Shown here in pieces: positions 22,574 through 32,727 of a stretch of DNA of 64,000 nucleotides. Below the pieces are notes generated by a model. It did not search any database. It saw only the letters and a program-made list of their open reading frames with translations, and was not told the origin of the DNA. Both the position numbers and the translations under genes were made by a program. How positions within the stretch are numbered: position 1 is the stretch's first letter; each line of letters begins with the position of its first letter. This stretch comes from Polyporus tsugae (taxonomy: Eukaryota > Basidiomycota > Agaricomycetes > Polyporales > Polyporaceae), in contig JAHRBS010000004.1 in the NCBI GenBank assembly GCA_024305745.1, forward strand, positions 2,418,001 through 2,482,000. The letters run 5' to 3'.

Positions 22574-23509
22574 TTACACAGAGAATACAGAGTCATGCAG
22601 AAGGGATCGCACTTGACTATCAAAAATGGGGAGAGGATCGTTGCCCGATGCATCGAGCACAACTTCGTACCCATGCTCAACCCCTCCATCGCCTTTGGGC
22701 ACGACATACGAAACGACCTCCCAACCTCCAACACCATCTTGATCCTGCCCCTCAGGCGGTGAGTGCACGAATCGCTTCCCCACGAGTGTGGCGGGGCTGT
22801 CCAGGAACATTTCCACTTCGTTGTTGGAAACGCGCCGGGAAACGCTGGAGTGGAGTGGAGGCAGAGTGGGAACGGGCTCAGTACTAGTCGTCGGATGCCC
22901 CGAGATGGGGGCAGCGCTCTGCGGGAAAAGGCGGGCGGAATCTGCGTCAAGCCATTCACCCAGTCTGGCATTACAAACCATGTCTTGTTCAGAGAAATAA
23001 ACACGAGAGAAGAGAAATAATGCTTACAACTGCGTCGTTCGTGCCTGGACTCGAAGCTGGAGGTCAGGATAGTCAAGTAGAGCGTGGACGACCTTGAACT
23101 CGTTGAAGACCAGGAAAGCATTCGCAGCGAAGTGAAAGCGGGCGACACGGCTGTATTCAGTCAGTCGGCATCAGAGCAGCGACCGACTGTTCGCACTTAC
23201 TCCTCGAGTGTCAAAGGGGGCGTGACTCCCTCTATCGCGCGGCATTCGCAGCACAAAGGTAAGGATCGGGATCGCCGTCTGGGGGCACATGTTCACTCGC
23301 GCTTTTCTTCACCTCTAGACGCGCGTAAGTAGCTGGATATCCACGAACTCGAGCAGGCGCAGGGCCTTGTCGTCAGCATCGGAGGAGGTACACGCCGTCT
23401 AGTAGCGATACTGACAATCAAATACAGTACCGCTGAAGCGTACCATGAAGCTTAAGCATCTCAGACGCACAACTCGACGGGGCTCCAAGGTCAGTTGGGC
23501 CGTTCCCAT
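22574..23509 (-). CDS. Unrecognised small intron-containing gene
   Basis: Five or more short exons can be joined with consistent frame and ordinary splice sites. The first starts MGTAQLTLEPRRVVRL at ATG 23507-23509. Next is ALRLLEFVDIQLLTR, after a 60-nt intron with a GCTGAC branch point, then ESRPPLTLED. The fourth is RVARFHFAANAFLVFNEF continuing to LLDYPDLQLRVQARTTQ. The last is LGEWLDADSARLFPQSAAP, ending in SLLHDSVFSV at 22574. The total is about 225 residues. There is no signal peptide, membrane helix or catalytic motif, and I do not recognise the family. The frame continuity across five introns argues for a real gene. The donor at about 23321 (GTCTAG) is weak, so a pseudogene is possible. 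It sits between the pseudouridine gene and the decayed copy of that gene's tail. Confidence 0.5.
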
Positions 23510-23648
23510 GACGCCGCACGTTTGGGTTAGCTTACGCCTTCGCAGATTCTTCATCTCTAGTACCTCATCGCACTAATTATGCGCACCTCGGGCCCCGGGG
23601 CCTGATACATTGATATCGTGCCTCCGACTTTAGACCCGCGGACTTGTC

Positions 23649-23908
23649 CCCCATCCGGATCGCGGACGAGAAGATCATGGCAGGCTCAGGCTGGCAACGC
23701 TCTCGCACTGCCAACCTCCCTGTGCGTCCACGAGCCCAGAAGCATTGGATCAGGCGGCCGCGCGCTGGGCACAGTTGGCGGCCGTCGACATACTGCAGAG
23801 CGAGCACGCTGTATCCCCAAAGCTTTAAAGTTTGGGTCCTTGCATTAGCGGCCAGCAACCGCAGAACTATGTACTCTACGATATGTATCGTATCTACTAG
23901 ATGCCCGT
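23649..23908 (+). pseudogene. Decayed copy of the 3' end of the pseudouridine kinase domain
   Basis: The stretch matches 21661-21945 of the intact fusion gene in the same orientation, about 1.98 kb downstream. Shared blocks include CATCCGG-TCGCGGACGAGAAGAT, CCAGAAGCATTGGATCAGGCG, GCACAGTTGGCGGCCGTC and GGTCCTTGCATTAG, then past the stop CGCAGAACTATGTA-TCTACGATATGT. The copy carries an internal deletion with substitutions over the VTGAGDS motif and frameshifts, so it cannot encode an active kinase. The copied block spans coding sequence, stop and 3' flank, so it is a genomic duplication, not a processed transcript joined at poly(A). The rest of 23510-24053 holds no convincing gene. Confidence 0.85.
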
Positions 23909-24053
23909 GTCAACCTCATGATGTCAATCGTCCGACCTTCACGTCCTCCCTAGCTCTTCGGCGAGCCTCTTTCTCGTTGGCGAGAATGGATCTAACGTGT
24001 GCCTTCCTCTTCTTTTCATGCCGTTTCTGAAAGATCGTGTGAGCCGAACCAGT

Positions 24054-26453
24054 CTATACACACCATTCAATCAGACCCACCAAGGCCCCATGCTTCAAAC
24101 GAGTGATCAAGTTCGCAGCCTCCCCCTTCTTCATCTCCCGTAGCCCCTCTTCTGTCGCGTGCATGGCCCTCCCCAGTCCGTCCGGTGTCGCGACGACCTT
24201 GCGACCCTTCCACGCCTTGAGAACAAATTTCTTCTGGGTCTCCGACGCTGGTTCCCAACGCCACCTCGCGTTTCGCGACAAGCCACGGGAAACGGCCCCA
24301 GGAAGAACCTCCTTCTGTGCGTACGTGTCGCATCCACGAATAGCGTCAGCCAATGTCGCGGCGGTCAGAATCTTCTTGCTCCTCCTGAAGGGAGAGATCT
24401 TCAATATCCATGCCGTCGGCTTGGCTAGGGTTGGCGCAGTGTAGTGTGCTACGAACATCGCCCCTGGAAAGATATGAGTACTCTGGGGCCCATTGGGTCA
24501 TGCGTGTCAAGCGCACCTGCATCCTCGCCATCTCCATCACCTTCGCCATCGCTTTCGATTGGCGTAATGCGTATGTACCCTTTGCCCATGCATTCTAGTA
24601 CATACACGCCTCCGCCACAGGAGACCCAGGCATTTTGGGTGAGCCTCCGGAGCATAGGGTCTCCAGAACCTTGATCCGCGAGGACGAAGGGGTCTTCGTG
24701 GTCGATATACGTCACAGACCTGGGCATGGGGACGTCGCCCATAACGCCAGACCTTGGAAGCTCGGATTCTGTAGCCGCACGCTCAGCCATCGCAGCCCTG
24801 CGCTCTTCGAGGCTTTCGATTGTCTCGTCTACGTGCTGTTAGCGAACCCAAAGGCGACAGTCTCTTGGGTGACGAACCATCAGTTAGCTCAGAGGGGTCC
24901 AATCCGAAAAGCGTGGGCGTCGAGATGATACCAGCCACGCGTTCCTCTGAGTCCACGAAGTCGATAATGCGACAGTCTTTCTTGCCAGTGCTTGGAGACA
25001 ACCTCATGCCGCGTCCAATCTGTTCCAATAGTGAGCACAAAGGCAAAGCAGAGGAAGGACAGCAGAAGTCCTACCATTTGCGCGAAGAGATTGCGGGACC
25101 TCGTCGGTCGTGCGACGATGACGCAGTCGATGTTAGGAATATCCGCGCCCTCGGTCAAAACGGCTAGGAGGGTCCTTTAGTCCAGAGTGCAACAATTTCG
25201 TAGCGGATGCCGCACCGCAGTTCACTAGCACCGGGAACTCTCCCGATTTGAAACCTGCGACCAACGCCTTGCGTTCGCTCGCGGGAGTCTTGGAGTGGAG
25301 GTATCGCGCGTCCATCCCGGCATCTCGGAATGTAGCCGTGAGTGCGGCGACATGCGCAAGGTTGACGCAGAACACGAGTGTCGACTTGCGGCCCGCTGAA
25401 CGACGTGGGTTACGGTAAGGCCATGACATTTGTCGACCTGAGGAGAGACACACCTGCTTTGTCCAACCATGTACGGACGATGAGCTCGTTCACAGGCTTG
25501 GTGTTGATGACATGCGCCAAGCTGGTTGGATTGAAGTCCCCAGAGTTTGAGTTGATGGTCACTCCGCTGAGGTCTATGTCTGCGTGGACAGTTGTGAACA
25601 GGACACGACAGAGCCTGGTGGTGGCTCAGGTCACCTCCATGAGATACCAACTGGTATATGCGTACCATTCGTCCTTGATCATTTCAAGAAAATCCTTATG
25701 GTAGACTATCTCCTCAAAGACCGACCCGAGTGCCAGACCGTCATGCCGACTAAAGGTCGCGGAGAAACCGAGGATGGGTACACGGTGAGCCAGCGCCGGA
25801 GGCTCGAAATTCTCGTCCGGATTCTTGATAGCAGTATCAAAGTGAGATAGAATATGACGATACCTGGATGAGAGATCGATAAACAAACACCAATGCATAT
25901 AGGGGCGACTCACGAGGGTGCAGCTGCGTGGTGCGCTTCATCGACTATCACCGCCTTCAAATATCGGGCTCTGAACTTTTCCAGCCGTTGAGAGCGCGTT
26001 AATGTTTGAATGGTCCCGATTGTGCTGGCAGGGGAGAATTTTGAGAACCAACGGTAGGAAGGTATCACGAAAATCAACGTACAGGTCTGCGAGGCCTGAG
26101 GCATGGTGCTTTCCTTGCTCAATCTCTACGGTCCATTGAGGAAAGAGCCTTCGAGCCTGCTCCGCAGTCTGCCTAGCTAGCTCAACACTGTTCACAATGA
26201 CCAGTGTCCTTGTGGCGTCCGGGGCCTGCGCGGGAGCGGAGAGCCGCGCTAGAAGGGAGATGAAGACTGTGGTCTTGCCAGCACCAGTGGGCAAGGAGAC
26301 GCCAATTCGGGTGGAACCTCTCTGGAGGGCATCGACGCAAGCCTGCAAACAAGACTCCTGGTATGGCCGCAACACGACGGGACTACGAACGCCTGTGGTG
26401 TAGTGTCGCCATTTGCCAACCGTCGACAGCACCGACCTCCATGGTTGGAGCAT
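24054..26453 (-). CDS. IRC3: Mitochondrial DEAD/H-box helicase, IRC3-like
   Basis: Superfamily 2 helicase with the order expected for Irc3, a mitochondrial DNA helicase that unwinds branched structures. The N-terminus, [20 protein letters not shown], is basic and suits mitochondrial import. [16 protein letters not shown] precedes motif I, PTGAGKTT. Later exons give motif [15 protein letters not shown] (about 25930), motif [13 protein letters not shown] (about 25750) and [12 protein letters not shown] of helicase domain 2. The next are motif [12 protein letters not shown] (about 25140) and motif [10 protein letters not shown], split by an intron near 25030. A C-terminal region encoded by 24790-24054 contains [16 protein letters not shown] and ends in IEWCV. 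Roughly eight introns are needed. It lies 259 bases downstream of the ADP/ATP carrier gene on the same strand. Confidence 0.87.
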
Positions 26454-26712
26454 GGAACAAAGCAGTGTTGCCCATTCGCTTCGCCGTCTCGGATCGCTTG
26501 CTCACTTCCAACAAGCTCAGGAGCGCTTTTCTGGTGGTATATGAAATCTTTCGATTCCGACTCTATGCGTACTAAGATAATATGCCCGACGCCATATGGA
26601 TGCAATACTTCGGAAATAACGACAGGGTCTATTGGATGTCGTGTAGCAGGCAACGTAAACCAGAGTACTACTAAGGAGCTGATAATGTGTAAAATGTCCA
26701 CTACGTACACGC

Positions 26713-28069
26713 TTAGCCAGAGCCTGCATTGCGTAGTTAGCAACAACCAAGGATTAGTAAACCCATAATACATACCACCAGAGTAGACCTTGCCGAACAT
26801 GACTTCCTGGAGCTTGTCGTACAGGGACAGAACACCAGCACCAGCAACACCACGAAGGATGTTGGCACCAGCACCCTTGAAAAGCGACTTCATACCCTCC
26901 TTCGCAACGATCTGGGAACCGGCATCGAACATCGACTTGTAGTGAACACCAGCACCAGAAGTCATCATCATGCGACGACTATAGACGCGTCAGCCACGAT
27001 TTCCAAAACTATATCATAAATCAACTTACCGAATCGTGTCGAGAGGGTACGACGCAAGACCAGCACCAATTGTAACACCCCAGCCGAGCAAGAAGGAAGC
27101 GAAGAACGAGCCCTGGAGAGCACCGACAAGAACAACGGGCTCTGTGACGGGCATCAACATCAAGACTTTCACATGCAAATGAACGACACGTACTGAGGGA
27201 GTCGTAGACACCAAAGTAGAGACCACGGTAGACGACAATACCGACGACCGAGGGGACAAAGCCACGGTAGAGACCGGCAAGACCATCGGACGCGAGGGTC
27301 TTCTTGTAGACGTCAACAAGACCGTTGAACTGGCGCTGACCTCCACCCTTGGCCGACTTCGCATCGTTGGCGAGACGGGTACGAGCGTAGTCAAGGGAGT
27401 ACACGAAGAGCAGAGAGGCGGCACCAGCAGCACCACCTGAGGCGACGTTCCCGGCAAACCACGTCCAGTAGCCATCCTGCTTTTTGAAGCCGAAGAGCGA
27501 CTTGAAGTAATCCTCTGTGTGACACGTCCAACATCAAAAGGGGTTCTGGAAATTGGAATGCACGCAAACGCACTGAAGGCAAAGTTCAACGCCTGGGTGG
27601 GGAAGTACCGGATGACGTTGGCAGTGTTACCGCGCCAGAGTGAGACGACGCCTTCCTCGCGGTAGGTACGCGCGAAGCAATCCGAGATACCCTTGTAGGG
27701 TTCGGCGAGACGACCCTGCTTGATCTATAGGGCACATACCAATCAGAAACTACGACCTGTCCCATCAACAATGCTAACAGACCATCTCATCCTGGTTCTG
27801 AATGAGGAGCTTGATACGCTCGATGGGGGCGGCGGAGGTCTTGGCAACAGCCTGCATAACGCCAAAAGGGCATTCAGCACAACGGGTCAGAGCGAAAAGC
27901 AGAAAAACGTACCGCAGACACACCACCCATCATGAAATCAACTACCGACAGGTGCCAGGTCAGCAATCAGCCGCCTCGTCATAGAGCGCACGGTGCGAAT
28001 AGCGCAGGCCACAAGCGGATACGCACCAAGGAACTCCTTGGGAGTCTTGCCCTTCTTTACGTCGGCCAT
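26713..28069 (-). CDS. AAC: Mitochondrial ADP/ATP carrier
   Basis: Inner-membrane antiporter swapping matrix ATP for cytosolic ADP. Exon 1, from ATG at 28067-28069, reads [19 protein letters not shown]. Following exons give the three repeats of the mitochondrial carrier family: [22 protein letters not shown], then [16 protein letters not shown], then [23 protein letters not shown] is the signature specific to ADP/ATP carriers and is split by an intron near 27030. The C-terminus [11 protein letters not shown] joins through a final intron (GTATGT to GCAG) to a tiny exon adding SG and a stop at 26713. The strong C/G-ending codon bias fits a highly expressed gene. All transport-site residues of the family that can be checked are present. 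Confidence 0.96.
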
Positions 28070-28546
28070 TTTGACGGAGGGGATACCGAAAGGAGGGAGG
28101 AAACTGAGTGGAGGGGGAGGACAAGTTGGAAGAGAAAAAGCGTCGCCTGCGAACGTCTAAGTACGTTTTCGGATAGCGCCGGGATTTTCAACTCCGAGTC
28201 CCACCGACAAGGCAGCCCGTCAAAAATTCGCTGGACCAATCGCATTCCGCCCGAACCTCCGGGCGATGTGGCAGCCGGCCGGCCATCATCGCACCTCGCA
28301 CCGCTTCGTGCACCGTCCCCGTCAGGCACTCTCACACTGACAGCACTTTCGCGTCTCTTCCAACGCCGTATCCCACCTTGATTCCAACAAAAAAACACAG
28401 GTGTGCTCGCATTACAATGACCATTGGCGGACTGTACGGGACTACAATAATACTCTACGCTATAACATGCAATTGATGCAACCGAGAACACAAGAAAACC
28501 CATCAATGACCAGCACAATCATTGAATCAACGTCACAAACCCCACG
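28070..28546. other. Intergenic region: ADP/ATP carrier promoter
   Basis: About 475 bases between two minus-strand genes. The 60 bases just upstream of the carrier ATG are purine-rich on the plus strand (pyrimidine-rich on the coding strand), as in highly expressed fungal genes. No coding content is recognised. Confidence 0.45.
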
Positions 28547-31184
28547 TCACCGCCAATTCGTAGGCGAAGAGCTGCCGGCGCCGCTACCGCGCTGTGATGT
28601 GTAAGGCGAAAGCGGCGGAATGTTTCGGTAATTGTCGTGCGGCGACGTAGGCGGGCGTCGGGAAAGGGTCGGCGGAGGGGGTAGTGGCGGAAGGCGTTCA
28701 GGCGAGCCAAATGTCTGCGACCCAGACCCGCGGTACGGAGACTGTTGTTGCGAGGTGGGTGGGTATCGTGATTGTGATGAAGTAAACCCTCCTAGCCTCC
28801 GCTGAGCGGCCGCTTCTTCAGCCATACGCAATGTGCTGCTGTTCACTAGTGCGTCAAACCCAGGAGACGACGACGGTCCGCCTTCGGTCCGCGACTTCTT
28901 CCAAATCTGTTCGGTGGGAGAGGGCAGGTCGTCCGCTTCCTTCCGCTTCTTCGTTGGAGCCACGGATGGTGGTGGCGGTGGAGACGGCTCATCGTCGTCC
29001 GAATCAAGCGTCAAGTCGATGATATCTGTGGCTTGGGACGCTTGAGATCGAGGCGGCTGCGAGCCGCTGGCAGACTGACTCGCACGTGGCAGTACACTGT
29101 CAGTGGATGGTGAGAGCTCCCTCTTGACCCGTCCTTCGTCCTCGTCTTCGTCATCGGAGTCTAAGATGACGATCTCCGCGTTACTGGGCCGCGGCATATC
29201 CTTTCCATTCATGCCATTCACGCCGTTGGTGGCTGGCTTGATTGGAGAGGCGGCCCGTTTAACAACAGGCGTGGGTTTCGGGGGGGAAGGAGATGGATGA
29301 GACGCCTTCCACACAGGCGATGCGAACTTGTTGTCCTCCGTGTGCCATTCCCCATCGGCCTCGACGATAACGTCCTCGACGCTGTCAGGTGTTTGCTTTA
29401 GAATATCATCAAAGTACCTAGTTCCGTCCGATAAGCGTTTCACACGATATCACAGCCAGCAATTACCACACACCCATCGATTAGGAGGTCCTCGACGTTC
29501 AGGGCCTTCTCGCAAACTGGGCATAACCATGTCGTGGTCTGCTCCATGACAGAGAACCATGACATGGCATCGAAGCATTGCGGATGCACGCATGTGGATG
29601 AGCGACATGGTGTCGTGATACGCATGTAACTCAACTATATGCAAAGTCAGCCGGGGGGAGATAAGGGTATAAAATAATGATACCACTAACCGGGCACTTC
29701 AGGGACATCTTCTGGTGACCAGCCACGATGTCGTCGTCTTCCGAGGCAGCTTTGTTCACTTCGCAAAGACCCTCAACCCCGGAACGACAGTTCAAACGGG
29801 AAAACCACGCACTCTGCGTAAGGACGTCATCCTTAGAGTTGTACTTGCCCTTCCGGAGCCGGTCTATCAGCTGATCCACAGAGGTGACCTCGACCAACAT
29901 GACCACGAGGTAAAATTTCTGCTTGCGGCCATGAGTCCAGGATATATACGCAACAAGCGGGAAAGGAATACCTTTGGTGGCGTGGGCTGCTGGCTGTTGA
30001 CATAGATCATCTCGACTCGATTCGTAGCGTTCGATGCCTGTCGGACGAGCTTCCCCAGATCTGGTGGTGGCGCAGTACCAGCCCTCTTCTTCAAACCCTT
30101 GAGGTTGGCGTTCAGCTGCGTGCCGTTAACCCGTACTTCGCAAGTTGGAGGGAATTCTATCGGACATGGTGTTGCCCCAGGGGAACGGAATGAGGCGTTC
30201 GCGGTGTAGTACGCCGACGATGTGCAATAGAGCCGCAGTTGGTACTTGGGGCTGCGGCAACAGGAATGAGCCGAGTCTGGGTTTGTTGGCTAACAATGCT
30301 CACCTCGGAGAGTTAAGCTTGGTCAGGACATCGGGCTGCATGATGAACGTGAAAGACTGCGAGCGGCGGTCCACCGAGCTTGTGGATTCTGAAGGACAAT
30401 GAGACATGAGGCAGATGACCACATCAAACGCCGAACACACCTGGACATTCGACAACAGACGACACTATTCGCTCCACCTTGAGAAATGGGGAAGGCTTGA
30501 AACGGATCACTGGTATCGATGGTTGTGATGCGGGAGTGGTGGAGGATGAGGCTACGGACGTCGGTTGTGCAGGTCGTCGGGGTGGTGCGTATGGGTCATA
30601 CCGCGGAATCGCGCCAGAAAGCGAACTTCCCGACTGATAGGCAGTAGTCGGCGGTGGAGGGGCAAAGGATTGCGGGTGGGTGTAAGACGAGTCGCCGTTT
30701 GCCCGGTAGGAGGCTCCGTAATACCTGGAAAGACGGTCTCGAGTAAGCATCCTAGTCGCGGACGGCCCGGACATTATTGTTGCGTGCGCAGGTGACAGAG
30801 AGGCGTACCGGCCTGGGGACAACATGGGGAATGAGGACAAGGAGTAAGGAGTGGCACTCACGGGCTTGTTCGAACGCGGTTCATAATGGCCTTTGCCCGC
30901 AACCACCGATCGTGGTTATCTTCCCGCCTCCAGGTGTCGAGTGACCTCGTAATCTTGTCAATGAGATCCTGTTTTTTGCCGGTCTTGGTGTGATTTGTGC
31001 TGCACTCCTCGTTGAAGGCGCTCAGGATCTGCTTGAGCTGGTCGACCTTGTTGTGCCTCACGTTGTGCCGGAACGTCTGTTGCCGGGGTAGCGGTCAGCT
31101 CCTTCACCATATAGGGCCAACCGCCAGGTCCTTCGGATTGTCAAAACCCACCTCGAAGTCTGACCAAACATCCTGGCTTGCCAT
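28547..31184 (-). CDS. SIZ1: SIZ/PIAS-type SUMO E3 ligase
   Basis: Nuclear E3 that transfers SUMO to chromatin and septin-type substrates. Exon 1, MASQDVWSDFE (ATG at 31182-31184), joins through an intron to TFRHNVRHNKVDQLKQILSA, a SAP-like DNA-binding helix pair, followed by KKQDLIDKITRSL. A PINIT-like region lies at about 30900-29900. The zinc SP-RING is in the exons near 29700-29440: SLKCPVS, then TPCRSSTCVHPQCFDAMSW, then WLCPVCEKALNVEDLLIDG, with all expected Cys/His ligands. C-terminal to it are two acidic SUMO-interacting motifs, EIVILDSDDEDE (about 29170) and DIIDLTLDSDDDE (about 29010), and a disordered Pro/Ser tail ending PTNWR. It is divergent from NudC, 258 bases away. Confidence 0.92.
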
Positions 31185-31442
31185 GAACGATGGAGACGCA
31201 CCGGATGGGATGTAGATGGTCAGGAGAGCGACTCAGTGTGGAAGACGACAAGCGCAAACGACGCTGCTCGCTGTGTCGACCGCGTGGGAAACCTACCCTG
31301 CCATCACGTGGCATGACGCGCCATCTAAGCGCGCAATAACCTTGTTAAACTCAGTCGTGGCAGCGCAGAGCTCGTCTTGCCGCCCTCTCGGTCGCTGTCC
31401 TCTACTAGAATTCCTAGCAAGGCCACTTGACCATCGACCACC

Positions 31443-32351
31443 ATGTCTGCCAACGACGACGACAAGCTCACCCCTGAACAGCGCGAGGCACGCGACAACG
31501 CCGATCGCGCGCGCGAAGCGGCCGAGCAGGCTGGTGCGGCCCTATGCTCTGATCGACTCTTGGAGCGTGCATCGTACCGACACCTCTTTCGACAGCCCTT
31601 CCGTACAAGTGGACTCAGCAGCTGGGCGATGTGGACATCACTGTCCTAGTCCCCAAGGGCACTCGCGCGCGTGATCTGAGCGTCGTGATCCAGAAGAAGA
31701 AGCTCAGTGTCGGTCTCAAGGGGAAGGAACCCATTCTGGTTGGCGAGCTCTGCAAGGAGATCAAGCTGGACGACAGCACTTGGACGCTTGGTACGTACCC
31801 GCGAAGCATGCTGTAGGCGCAATGTCTGATGGCGTATCATAGAGGACCAGGAGAGCATTCTTATTCACCTGGAGAAGTTCAACCAGCAACAATGGTGGGA
31901 GAACGTGCTCACCCACCACCCCAAGATTGACACTACCAAGATTCAACCGGAGAATAGCAAGCTCAGTGACCTCGATGGAGAGACAAGGTGTGTTGCAGAC
32001 TTCACTGCAGCCTGTATGTCGTTCACCTTCCGTTAGGGCGATGGTCGAAAAAATGATGGTAAGTTCTGAGGCCCCCGTAATAACGTATCGCCGACTGAAT
32101 TTGGCACCAGTTCGATAACCAGCAGAAGGTACGGATTGTGTCCCTCCTCTCCGTCCAACACGTTCGTCTGATCTATCTACCCATATACAGCAAATGGGAA
32201 AGCCTACCTCAGACGAGGTCAAGAAGATGGAGGTTAGTTTCTGCTCTTGCATTCCATCCGTTTGAATGAACATCCCGTTCCTGGCTAGGCTTTGAAGAAA
32301 TTCCAAGAGGCGCATCCGGAACTCGACTTCTCCCAGGCGAAGATATCATAA
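31443..32351 (+). CDS. nudC: NudC domain (CS/p23-fold) co-chaperone
   Basis: Hsp90-linked co-chaperone that stabilises dynein pathway proteins and supports nuclear migration. The start is MSANDDDKLTPEQREARDN (ATG at 31443, ACCATG context). A first intron (GTGCGG to ACAG) joins to LPYKWTQQLGDVDITVLVP, opening the CS domain. It continues LSVGLKGKEPILVGELCKEI and TWTLEDQESILIHLEK, with the signature QQWWENVLTHHPKIDT of NudC. Small C-terminal exons give MVEKMMFDNQQKQMGKPTSDE and a final KKFQEAHPELDFSQAKIS. Total length, about 180 residues, matches fungal NudC. Several introns are only 45-60 nt. Confidence 0.93.
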
Positions 32352-32727
32352 ATGACACAGCAGGGACTATCTATGTATCCACATACTGACCCATGTAGCA
32401 CCAGTTGTACTATCTTGAATCATTGGACGGGGTTCCGTGTGCATCAATGCAACCTCTTCCTTATCACACAGACACGTCTGATTTTTCCCGATCTCGAACC
32501 AATCATAGATTCCAGAAAGAACGTAAACCTTCGCAAGCGAAAGGTGGTGCTAGGGGTAGGGATACCAAGGACGCAATTCTAAGAAAGCCAGCAACGCCTA
32601 GAGCACATCGTCCGTGTCATGTCAATGTCTGTGCTCGGCCGCCGCAGCCTATCCCAATAACAAGGGTGATGAGATGCTGGAGAATCTGTCAGTGGGAGTC
32701 TAGACAACGGCTGGCAACGAACAAACC
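32352..32727. other. Convergent intergenic region between NudC and the repeat-peptide gene
   Basis: About 375 bases of shared 3' flank between a plus-strand and a minus-strand gene. No coding content, strong hairpin or repeat was noticed. Confidence 0.45.

Noticed and set aside
26249..26971. A 240-codon frame joining the ADP/ATP carrier exon to the IRC3 start region.
   Set aside because: The carrier ends at 26713 after a normal intron. The continuation is read-through of intron and spacer.
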